Origin: Nocardioides sp. ChNu-153
GTDB taxonomy: Bacteria > Actinomycetota > Actinomycetes > Propionibacteriales > Nocardioidaceae
Length of the DNA: 42,518 nt
NCBI RefSeq assembly: GCF_030466625.1
Contig: NZ_JADEVT010000022.1
Location: forward strand, 1 to 42,518
Direction of reading: 5' to 3'
The translations under genes were made by a program, and so were the position numbers. The notes beneath the pieces are model-generated. The model saw nothing but the letters and a program-made list of their open reading frames with translations. It had not been told where the DNA came from and did not search any database. This document shows, piece after piece, positions 16,693 through 23,806 of the stretch. Each line of letters begins with the position of its first letter. Positions within the stretch are counted from its first letter, which is position 1.

Positions 16693-18360
16693 TCACACGA
16701 TCGTCGAGGACCGCCCGTCCCAGTACGGCGCCCGCAGGTCCTTCTTGAGGATCTTGCCCGTCGGGTTGCGCGGCAGGGCCGGGAGGACGTCGACGCTGCG
16801 GGGGCACTTGAAGTGCGCGAGCCGCTCGCGGCAGAAGTCGACGATCTCCTGCTCCGTCGCCTCCGTGCCCGGCTTCAGCGCCACGACCGCCTTGACCGTC
16901 TCGCCCCACCGGTCGTCCGGCACCCCGATCACGGCGCACTCGAGCACCGCCGGGTGCTCGGCCAGCACCCGCTCGACCTCGGGGCTGTAGATGTTCTCCC
17001 CGCCCGAGATGATCATGTCCTTGATGCGGTCGTGCACGTAGAGGAAGCCCTCGGCGTCGAGGCGGCCCACGTCGCCGGAGCGGAACCAGCCGTCGGCCGT
17101 GATGACCTTCGCCGTCTCCTCCGGCTTGCCGAGGTAGCCCTTCATCACCTGCGGGCCCCGCAACCAGATCTCGCCGTTCTCGCCGACCGCGACGTCCTCG
17201 AGCGTCGCCGGGTCGACGACCCGCACCTCCATCTGGGGGAGCGCGACCCCGGCGGAGACCAGACGCTCCGGGTGCTCGGCGTCGCGGTGGTGCTCGGGCA
17301 TGAGGTGCGTGGCCACGCCCGCGACCTCGGTGAGGCCGTAGACCTGGATGAAGTCGGTGGCGGGCCACGCCTGCATCGCCGCGCGCAGGAGCGGCGGCGG
17401 CATCGGGGCCGCGCCGTACGTGTAGCCCGTCAGGGCGGAGAACAGCTTGATCGCGTCGGGGCCGGACTGCAGCACCTGGGCGAGGACGGCGGGCACGAGG
17501 AAGGTCTTGGTGGCGCCGGCCATGATCGCGCCCGCCAGCGAGGCGCCGTCGGGCTCCCGCGTCATGATCGACCGGATGCCGTCGTGGATGCCGAACAGCA
17601 CGTACGACGAGCCGCCCACGTGGAACAGCGGCATCGCCACCAGCGAGACGTCGTCGGGCTCGAAGGTCCAGCCGTCGTGGCCGTTCACTGTGTGGCTGAC
17701 CATGTTGCGGTGCGTCAGCATGACGCCCTTCGGCCGGCCCGTCGTGCCCGAGGAGTACATGACCAGGCAGGTGTCGTCGGGCTCCACGGCAGGGTCGCGG
17801 GGTCGCGGGGTCGCGGCGGCGAGCCACGCCTCGTACTCGTCGGGCTCCCCGCCCTCCGTCGTCCCGTCGGGGGTGACGACCACGATGCGCTCGACGGCGA
17901 CGAGGCGGTCGCGGATCGCGTCGATGGTCGGCAGCAGCTCCTCGCCGACGACGAGCAGGCGGGCGCCCGAGTCGTTGACCGCGTAGTCGACCTCGTCGCC
18001 GGCGCTGCGCCAGTTGACGATCGCGTTGGCCGCACCCAGCGACGCCGCCGCCAGGGAGAGCTCGACGCAGGCCGGGTGGTTCTTGTCGAGGAACGAGACG
18101 ACGTCGCCGCGCCCGATGCCCGCCGCCGAGAGCGCCCCCACGAGCCGTCGCACCCGCTCGTCCCACTGCGCCCACGTCCACGTGCGCCCGCGGTAGGTCA
18201 TCGCCGGTGCGTCGGGCGTGTGCTCGGCCCACCACGCCAGCCGGTCGTCGACCAGCACGGGCGGCGGGGCGTCGGCCGGGTCGCCGAGCACGGGGATGGG
18301 GGCGGTCGAGGTGGTCGGGGTGGTCGGGGTGGTCTCCCCGGGTGCGGCGGTGGTGCTCAA
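16693..18360 (-). CDS. Acyl-CoA synthetase / AMP-dependent ligase (FadD-like)
   Basis: 555 aa from TTG at 18360. An ATG six codons upstream (18378) is in frame, but GGAGGG lies exactly at ribosome-site distance before the TTG and inside the longer version, so the TTG is preferred. ANL-superfamily motifs are YSSGTTGRPKG, YGLTE, GWFRSGDVG and the C-terminal lysine in PRNPTGKILKKDL. It activates a carboxylic acid, probably a fatty acid, to its CoA thioester through an acyl-adenylate; the substrate is unknown. The N-terminus has a Thr/Pro-rich repeat (TTPTTPTTS). It is likely the first gene of an operon with the NRPS and M1 peptidase. A perfect CRP-type palindrome lies 50 bp upstream. Confidence 0.9.
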   Translation of the reverse strand: MSTTAAPGETTPTTPTTSTAPIPVLGDPADAPPPVLVDDRLAWWAEHTPDAPAMTYRGRTWTWAQWDERVRRLVGALSAAGIGRGDVVSFLDKNHPACVELSLAAASLGAANAIVNWRSAGDEVDYAVNDSGARLLVVGEELLPTIDAIRDRLVAVERIVVVTPDGTTEGGEPDEYEAWLAAATPRPRDPAVEPDDTCLVMYSSGTTGRPKGVMLTHRNMVSHTVNGHDGWTFEPDDVSLVAMPLFHVGGSSYVLFGIHDGIRSIMTREPDGASLAGAIMAGATKTFLVPAVLAQVLQSGPDAIKLFSALTGYTYGAAPMPPPLLRAAMQAWPATDFIQVYGLTEVAGVATHLMPEHHRDAEHPERLVSAGVALPQMEVRVVDPATLEDVAVGENGEIWLRGPQVMKGYLGKPEETAKVITADGWFRSGDVGRLDAEGFLYVHDRIKDMIISGGENIYSPEVERVLAEHPAVLECAVIGVPDDRWGETVKAVVALKPGTEATEQEIVDFCRERLAHFKCPRSVDVLPALPRNPTGKILKKDLRAPYWDGRSSTIV

Positions 18361-18409
18361 CGGGTGTCCCTCCGGCATGGCCGCCGCCGTCGGGCGACCG
18401 TGCCGCGAT

Positions 18410-18425
18410 TGTGACGGCGATCACA
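18410..18425. promoter_or_regulatory. Perfect CRP/GlxR-type operator TGTGA-N6-TCACA
   Basis: TGTGACGGCGATCACA matches the cAMP-receptor-family consensus at all ten conserved positions. It lies between the stop of the 185-aa gene (18428) and the ligase start (18360), so its only likely target is the ligase-NRPS-peptidase operon. A position about 50 bp before the start codon could activate or repress. Confidence 0.7.
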
Positions 18426-18427
18426 GG

Positions 18428-18985
18428 TCAGGGCAAGGGGTGCGGTCGCCCGTCCGCGACCGCGCGGGCCGCCTCGGTCCGCAAGGCCCGGGCCCGCTCC
18501 CGTCCGACCCGCACCGCCGGGCTCCAACGCTCGAGCACCCACCGCTGCGTGCCGGGGGCGTACGACGCGCGGCAGCGCCCCTGTGGACCCCCCGCGTGCA
18601 GCACCGCGAGCGCGGGCCCGGTGGTGCGCCGTACCTCCTGGCCGCGGCCCGCGAGCAGCGAGGCGAGACGCTCGACCGCGTCCGTCGCCGTGGGCTCCTC
18701 CACCGTGCGGGCCACGCGGGCGTGCCAGCGCACCGCGTCCGGGCTGCCCCCGGCGAGCAGGCGCACCTCGGGCTCGTCCGGCAGCAGGGCGCCCAGACCG
18801 GCCGCCTCGAGCAGCCGGGGCACGTCGAGCACGACCCGCTCGCGCTCGTCGGCCAGGTCCACGTCCCCTGCGGCGGCGCCCGCCACGCCGGGGCGGCGCA
18901 GCACGACGTCGACGGTCGGGTGCCGGCGGCGCAGGAGGTCCCAGAACAGGTCCCCGGTCGGGGTGCCGGGGGGCACGACCCTCAC
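18428..18985 (-). CDS. Unknown protein, last gene of the EspC/hydrolase cassette
   Basis: 185 aa from GTG at 18985, chosen because GTGA overlaps the hydrolase stop by 4 bp. The same frame stays open upstream, but there it is a shadow of the hydrolase gene. The product is soluble, Arg/Val-rich, with no signal peptide or membrane helix; recognisable stretches include TGDLFWDLLRRRHPTVDVVL and a basic C-terminal helix. I do not recognise the family. Strict coupling to a probable secreted hydrolase suggests a dedicated partner: chaperone, immunity protein or regulator. This is inference from position only. Confidence 0.7.
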   Translation of the reverse strand: MRVVPPGTPTGDLFWDLLRRRHPTVDVVLRRPGVAGAAAGDVDLADERERVVLDVPRLLEAAGLGALLPDEPEVRLLAGGSPDAVRWHARVARTVEEPTATDAVERLASLLAGRGQEVRRTTGPALAVLHAGGPQGRCRASYAPGTQRWVLERWSPAVRVGRERARALRTEAARAVADGRPHPLP

Positions 18986-20943
18986 CGGGTCAGCTCCGGG
19001 TCGAAGCCGTCGCCGAGCCAGCCGGTGTCGGAGTGCGGCACCCGCTCCACGTCGTCGCCGCGCCCGCCCGTGATCAGGCCGAGGTTGTCGAGCGACTCCG
19101 AGCCCTCGTCGAAGTAGGAGGTGTGGTGGTCGAGCGGGTTCGAGCTGCCCTCGGAGCGCTCCGCGCCGAAGCGCTGCGCCCCGAACGCCTCGCTCGTGGG
19201 GTCGGTGCCCAGCTGGCCCTCCGAGTCGGGGTACGGGCTCGGCAGGTCGTCGCGCGGGTCGTTGTCCTCCCACCAGTCGTCGACGGGGTTGATCTTGTCG
19301 ACCAGCTGGTCGATCGGCCCCTGCTGCAGCGGGCCGAGCGGGTTGGTGGGGTTGGGCAGCACGTCGAGGGGATCGACGTTCGGCACGAGGCCGAGCCCGG
19401 GCGGGCCGAGGCCGAACGGGCCCAGCTGGAACGGCAGGCTCGCGCCCCCCTCGCCCAGCACGGCGACCGGGTCCCGGCTGTCCTTGCCGGCCCACACGTT
19501 CTCGCGGTCGGTGTTCTCGTAGTCGCCCGCGTCGTGGTCGTCGCCCCCGTCGCCGGGGCTGCCGAGGAAGACCAGCTCGTCGGTGTCGATGTGGTGGTCC
19601 TCCGCGGCGATGCCGACCGTCGTCGAGCCGTAGGAGTGGCCGATGGTCGTCAGGTGGGTCTCGCCGGCGCCCGTGTACGTCGCGCGCAGGCCGTCGATGG
19701 TCGAGGCCAGCCGCTCGGCGCCGCGGGCGGCGGCGTCCTGGTCGCGCACCTGCGCCATGTCGGCGGCGTCGTCGGAGGGCGCGTCGTACCCGATCCACGC
19801 CACCGTCGCGACGCTCTCGTCGGCCCCGACCGATCCGCGGGTGGTCTCGTAGAGGGCCCAGGCGTCGTCGTGGAAGCCGTCGATGTTGGCGCCCGTGTTC
19901 GTGATGCCGGGGACGATGACACCGGTGTGGTCCGCCGTCTCCAGGTCGCCGTAGGCCACCGCCGCCGCCCCGTCCCCGCCGAACGCGGTGGGGTCGTAGA
20001 TCAGCAGCGACGCGGGCACGGGCTCCCCCGTCACGGGGTCGGTGCGCTCGTCGGCGAGCGCGGACTCCGCTGCCTCCGCGTTGCGCAGCATGTCGCGCTC
20101 GGTGTCGGTGAGCTGGTCGTCGTCGAGCTCGCGCAGCGCGGCGAGGTCACGGGTCAGGCGCACGCGGTTGGCCTCGTCGCGGGCCGACGGCGGCACCCCG
20201 TCGAGGTTGCCCACGGACCCGGGCGAGGCGGCGAGCACCGCCTGCTGCTCGGCCGTGCTCAGCCCCGCCCACCACTCGGCGACCTCCTCGGGGTCCGACC
20301 CCGGTGGCGGCATGCTCGCGAGCGCGGCGTCGGCGGGGTCCTCGACCCCGCCGTACAGCCGGTCCACCTGCTCCAGGTCGAGCACGCGGGCGAGCTCGGC
20401 AGCGTAGGCGGCCTCCTCCGCGAGGAGGTCGCGGGTCCAGGTGTCGAGGCCCAGGTCGAAGACCTGGACCCACCGGGTCAGTCGCCCCGCCTCCTCGGCC
20501 AGCGCGACCGCGGCCGCCTCCGCGGCGTCGGCGGCCTCCGGGGTCAGCTCGACCCCGCGGGTGCGCACCAGGAGCGCGTTCACGCGCTCGGAGAGGTCGC
20601 GGATCTTGGCGACGAGCTCGACCCGCTCGGCCTCGGCCGCGACCCGGCGGACCTCGAGGTCGCGCAGCACGTCGGCGTGCTCGTCGGTGCGCCGACCCAC
20701 GTGGCGCAGGGCGAGGCTCATGGCGTCCGCCTGCCGGCCGTACGCCGGGAGGCCCGCGTGGTACGACGCGCCGGCCCCCCCCTGCCACCCGTCCACCCGG
20801 GCCTCGCCGGCGGTGAAGGAGCCGACGTCGTCGATCTGGGCCGAGGCGGCCAGCAGCTCGACGGCCTGGGCCGCGACCCCGTCGGGGTCGGCGTCGAGGG
20901 TGGGGACGGTCCGCGGCAGTGGCGGCAGGGCGATGGTGGTCAT
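18982..20943 (-). CDS. WxG-helical domain fused to DUF1023 alpha/beta hydrolase, probable T7SS substrate
   Basis: 653 aa. Residues 25-205 are an all-helical ESX-like domain with GWQGGAGASYH (Trp53-Gln-Gly55) and a Tyr197-GGV-Glu201 (YxxxE) just after the helices, as in T7SS export signals. Residues 300-625 are a DUF1023 alpha/beta hydrolase: TGVIVPGITNTGANIDGF oxyanion region, nucleophile Ser437 in GHSYGS, and a probable catalytic His in DHHTSYFDEGSESL. Residues 468-590 form a Gly/Pro-rich insert. The family probably acts on lipids or esters at the cell surface; the substrate is unknown. The start ATG overlaps the upstream stop by 4 bp, and its own stop overlaps the next start by 4 bp. Confidence 0.88.
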   Translation of the reverse strand: MTTIALPPLPRTVPTLDADPDGVAAQAVELLAASAQIDDVGSFTAGEARVDGWQGGAGASYHAGLPAYGRQADAMSLALRHVGRRTDEHADVLRDLEVRRVAAEAERVELVAKIRDLSERVNALLVRTRGVELTPEAADAAEAAAVALAEEAGRLTRWVQVFDLGLDTWTRDLLAEEAAYAAELARVLDLEQVDRLYGGVEDPADAALASMPPPGSDPEEVAEWWAGLSTAEQQAVLAASPGSVGNLDGVPPSARDEANRVRLTRDLAALRELDDDQLTDTERDMLRNAEAAESALADERTDPVTGEPVPASLLIYDPTAFGGDGAAAVAYGDLETADHTGVIVPGITNTGANIDGFHDDAWALYETTRGSVGADESVATVAWIGYDAPSDDAADMAQVRDQDAAARGAERLASTIDGLRATYTGAGETHLTTIGHSYGSTTVGIAAEDHHIDTDELVFLGSPGDGGDDHDAGDYENTDRENVWAGKDSRDPVAVLGEGGASLPFQLGPFGLGPPGLGLVPNVDPLDVLPNPTNPLGPLQQGPIDQLVDKINPVDDWWEDNDPRDDLPSPYPDSEGQLGTDPTSEAFGAQRFGAERSEGSSNPLDHHTSYFDEGSESLDNLGLITGGRGDDVERVPHSDTGWLGDGFDPELTR

Positions 20944-21263
20944 CGGCGCTCCTCGAGGGCGCCCCGCAGCAGCAGCGCCGCGGGGTCGAAGACGGAGCCC
21001 GAGGCCTCGTCGGTCTCGAGGTAGTCCCGGATCGCGCCGCGCATGCCGTCGGCCCGTTCCTCCGCACCCGCCGCGAGCTCCTCGACGTGCCGGGTCCAGG
21101 CCGTGCAGAAGCCCGACACGGCGCCGCGGACCGCCGGGGTGAACGCGGCGGTCGCGCCGCTCACACCCCCGACCTGTCCGCCGGCGGCCCGCAGGTCGAC
21201 GGCCTGCTGGTCCCACTCCCGAGATCGGCCGGCGACCTCGACGTAGGCGACGTCGATCGTCAC
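20940..21263 (-). CDS. EspC-like small ESX protein, second copy
   Basis: 107 aa from GTG at 21263, overlapping the upstream stop by 4 bp (GTGA). Two amphipathic helices flank a centre with AAFTPAVRG (FTPA 41-44). The second helix ends in Tyr81-LET-Asp85, an exact YxxxD export signal. This fits the T7SS EspC-like family (PF10824 type), which usually pairs with a larger partner. It precedes the hydrolase fusion directly. FTPA is shared with the 253-aa protein two genes upstream, which supports duplication. Confidence 0.78.
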   Translation of the reverse strand: MTIDVAYVEVAGRSREWDQQAVDLRAAGGQVGGVSGATAAFTPAVRGAVSGFCTAWTRHVEELAAGAEERADGMRGAIRDYLETDEASGSVFDPAALLLRGALEERR

Positions 21264-22063
21264 GACCGGCCCCCGTCCGTGGCCGGGAAAGCGCGACCGG
21301 GCTCGCCCCGCCAGGGCAGCGGCTCGGCGGGCGGCACCTCGGGGGGCGTCGCGTCCCACGGCAGCGGCTGGGGCGCGGGCGGCGCCTCGGGCGACGGGTC
21401 GTACGGCAGCGGTCCCCGGTCACCGGGTCGGCGGTCGAACGGGTCGACGGGACGTGCCGGCGGTCGTGGACCGTCGTCGGAGCGGTCGCGCCGCCGCGGG
21501 GCATCGCCCGGGCCACCCGGGCCACCCGGGCCCGCGGGCCCCACGGGCCCGTCGGGCACGTCCGCAAGGACACCGTCGAGGACCTGCGCCATGCGCCGCT
21601 CCTCGGCGTACACCTCCTCCCACCACCCCTGCACCTCGGCGTCGAACGCCGCGACGTCACCGCGGTAGGCCTCGATGACGGGCAGCAGGGTGGGCAGCAC
21701 GAGGGGCGAGGCCGCCAGCAGCTCTGCCTGGCGGGCCAGGAGCCCCTCGCGGCGGGCGACCAGCCCGTCGCGGGTGCTCCTCAGCTCGTCGAGGCGGCCC
21801 CCGTGGGTCGTCGCGTCCTCACCCAGCCGGCGCAGCGCGGCGGCCAGCGCCGAGGCCTGGGCCGCGATCGGCCCGTTGGCCTCGTGGTACGCCGCGGCGC
21901 CCCGGCCCTGCCAGTCGCCGACCCGCGCACCTGCGCGGGCGAAGTCGGCCAGGCCCTCGGGCTCCGCGGCCGCGACGAGGTGCTGCTCGCCGTACGTCGC
22001 GACCAGCGCCGGCTCCGCGTGCAGGACGGGCACCTCGGCGGGGGTGGGCAGGACGATGCTCAT
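21260..22063 (-). CDS. WxG-helical protein with Pro/Gly-rich tail, hydrolase-less paralogue
   Basis: 267 aa. Residues 20-165 align by eye with the N-terminus of the hydrolase fusion: GDWQGRGAAAYHE (Trp51) matches GWQGGAGASYH, and the next helices share spacing and alanine-rich pattern. In place of the hydrolase there is a collagen-like GPxGP run (172-186) and a tail with repeated PLPY/PLPW (219-251). I find no YxxxD/E after the helical domain. It looks like a structural paralogue or partner, not an enzyme. It is coupled by 4-bp overlaps on both sides. Confidence 0.75.
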   Translation of the reverse strand: MSIVLPTPAEVPVLHAEPALVATYGEQHLVAAAEPEGLADFARAGARVGDWQGRGAAAYHEANGPIAAQASALAAALRRLGEDATTHGGRLDELRSTRDGLVARREGLLARQAELLAASPLVLPTLLPVIEAYRGDVAAFDAEVQGWWEEVYAEERRMAQVLDGVLADVPDGPVGPAGPGGPGGPGDAPRRRDRSDDGPRPPARPVDPFDRRPGDRGPLPYDPSPEAPPAPQPLPWDATPPEVPPAEPLPWRGEPGRAFPATDGGRS

Positions 22064-22821
22064 CGGTCCTCCTCCAGCGGCTCGGCGCTCGGCGCCGCGG
22101 GGGCGGGCCGGGGCTCCAGGGGCTCGGCGTCCGGCACCGTGGGGGCGGACTGCCACTCCAGCCGCTCGCCCAGCGGCGCGGCGGGTGCGGGACCCCACTC
22201 CAGGCGCTCACCGCCCGGCGCGGCGGGCTCCCACAGACGGTCCGCACCCGGGGTCGGCGCCTGCTCCCACTCCTCGAGGTGGGGCCGGCCCCCCGGCGCC
22301 CACGGGGTGCCGATCAGCTCGGCCTCGAGGGTGCGGGGCGGGCGGGGATCGGTCTCGAGCCGCATCGCGAACGCCGCGCGGCCCTCGTCCGACGGGGCGC
22401 CACCGGACCCGCCACCCGACCCGCCACCCGACCCACCACCTGCCGACGGGGCGCCACCAGCCGACGGGGCGCCACCGGACGAACCGCCCGACGGCTCGCC
22501 ACCGGTGGGCGGTGCCGGCGGGGCGGACGAGCCGGCACCGGGAGCGTCGCCGTACCGCGCCCCCTCCCCCGCGTCCGTGCCGGAGAGGTCGTCGCTGAAC
22601 GCGTCGAGGCCCTCGGCCTGGGCGCGGGCGCGGGACGCGAGCCGGACGAGCGCGGCGGCCAGCGCCTCGGCGCACGCGGCGGCCTGTCCCTGCAGCGCCG
22701 GGGTGAAGCCGCCCGCGGGCGCCCCCTGCACCGAGCCCGACGCGACCAGTTGGCGGTCGGCCTGCGCCCGCCACTCCTGCGCGAGCGGCGCCAGCCGCTC
22801 CGGTCGGTTCACCACTGCCAT
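22060..22821 (-). CDS. EspC-like ESX protein with long repetitive tail, first cassette gene
   Basis: 253 aa. Residues 1-80 are EspC-like: two helices around GGFTPALQG (FTPA 39-42), parallel to the 107-aa paralogue, but the position of the YxxxD tyrosine is Leu, so the export signal seems lost. Residues 90-145 are a Gly/Ser/Pro linker with GGGS repeats. Residues 160-250 are acidic Pro-rich repeats around RLEW and PLE. This could be a non-exported partner, a surface stalk or an interaction platform. It is the first gene of the five-gene cassette, and the only candidate control region of the cassette lies upstream. Confidence 0.72.
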   Translation of the reverse strand: MAVVNRPERLAPLAQEWRAQADRQLVASGSVQGAPAGGFTPALQGQAAACAEALAAALVRLASRARAQAEGLDAFSDDLSGTDAGEGARYGDAPGAGSSAPPAPPTGGEPSGGSSGGAPSAGGAPSAGGGSGGGSGGGSGGAPSDEGRAAFAMRLETDPRPPRTLEAELIGTPWAPGGRPHLEEWEQAPTPGADRLWEPAAPGGERLEWGPAPAAPLGERLEWQSAPTVPDAEPLEPRPAPAAPSAEPLEEDR

Positions 22822-22880
22822 CGCATCCCCCTCGAGAAGAAGGAGCGCCCGCAGCCGGCGGGCACCCGCCCTAGGGGGTC

Positions 22881-22897
22881 CCCCGGTGTGACCGGGG
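22881..22897. promoter_or_regulatory. Inverted repeat before the EspC/hydrolase cassette
   Basis: CCCCGGT-GTG-ACCGGGG is a perfect 7-3-7 palindrome, 60 bp before the cassette start. It overlaps TGTGACCGGGGTCAAA, a near match to a CRP-type site (one mismatch in the conserved halves). It could be an operator, or an RNA hairpin ending the ndk transcript. Confidence 0.4.
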
Positions 22898-22929
22898 TCA
22901 AACGCGAGGAGCGGTGGCAGGCGGGTCGA

Positions 22930-23343
22930 TCAGCCGGCGAGCGCGGGGAACCAGAGCGCGATCTCGCGCTCGGCGGACTCCGGGCTGTCGGACCCGTGCA
23001 CCAGGTTCTCGCGGTTGGACAGCGACAGGTCGCCGCGGATGGTGCCCGGGGCGGCCTTGCGCCCGTCGGTGGCGCCGTTGAGCGCACGCACGACCTCGAT
23101 GGCCTCGTCGCCCTCCAGGACCGCCGCGAGCAGCGGGCCGCTGGTGACGAAGGTGCGCAGCGGCGGGTAGAAGTCGCGCTCGACGTGCTCGGCGTAGTGC
23201 GCGTCCGCCTGCGCGGCGTCGATGGCGCGGAGCTCGAGGGCGGCGATCGCGAGGCCCTTCGCCTCGAAGCGGGAGAGGATCTCCCCGACCAGGCCCCGGC
23301 GCACGGCGTCGGGCTTGAGGAGGACCAGGGTGCGCTGCGTCAT
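22930..23343 (-). CDS. ndk: Nucleoside diphosphate kinase
   Basis: 137 aa, full length. It transfers the gamma-phosphate of ATP to other NDPs through phospho-His116 in [11 protein letters not shown]. The N-terminus [14 protein letters not shown] and the Kpn-loop region around residues 88-104 match the family. It lies 34 bp behind the DUF4233 gene in the conserved order folC-DUF4233-ndk. Confidence 0.97.
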   Translation of the reverse strand: MTQRTLVLLKPDAVRRGLVGEILSRFEAKGLAIAALELRAIDAAQADAHYAEHVERDFYPPLRTFVTSGPLLAAVLEGDEAIEVVRALNGATDGRKAAPGTIRGDLSLSNRENLVHGSDSPESAEREIALWFPALAG

Positions 23344-23377
23344 GGCGCTCACCCTAGCGAGGGTCCGGCGACCGCGT

Positions 23378-23806
23378 TCAGGCGCCGTCGGCCGCGTCGT
23401 ACTGCTGCCAGGCGGCGCCGCGCTCGCGGTCGATCTTGCGACCGAGCAGGTCGGCCGTCGCCCACAGGCCGGCGAACAGGCCGCCGAGGAAGAGCATGGC
23501 GGGCACGAGCACGGCGAGGCCGACGGCGCCGACCTGCAGCACCCACCCGACGGTGTAGCCCCACGGGCGCCGCAGCAGGCCGCTGACCACCAGGCACGCC
23601 AGGGCGAGGCCGCCACCGACCGCGACCGCCACGGCGGGGTCGACGTCGCTCACGCGGATGATCACCGGCACCGTCAGGGCCAGCGCGATGGCCTCGAGGA
23701 AGAGGACGGCGGCGCACATGCCCCGACGCGGCGACTTGTGGCGCTCCGGGTCGTCGGGGGCCCCGGCGGGGACGAGGCGGGGGCCCTCCTCCGGAGCCAC
23801 GCTCAC
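23378..23806 (-). CDS. DUF4233 membrane protein
   Basis: 142 aa from GTG at 23806, overlapping the folC stop by 4 bp (GTGA). About 28 soluble residues precede [18 protein letters not shown]; four hydrophobic helices follow, with the motif [17 protein letters not shown]. This is the DUF4233 protein found between folC and ndk across actinobacteria. Its function is unknown. Confidence 0.92.
   Translation of the reverse strand: MSVAPEEGPRLVPAGAPDDPERHKSPRRGMCAAVLFLEAIALALTVPVIIRVSDVDPAVAVAVGGGLALACLVVSGLLRRPWGYTVGWVLQVGAVGLAVLVPAMLFLGGLFAGLWATADLLGRKIDRERGAAWQQYDAADGA

Noticed and set aside
12843..16748. Very long open frame (about 1300 codons) on the plus strand opposite the NRPS gene
   Set aside because: It is a G+C-driven shadow. 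Its translation is dominated by Arg, Gly, Ala, His and Pro without any domain, while the minus strand has full NRPS motifs.
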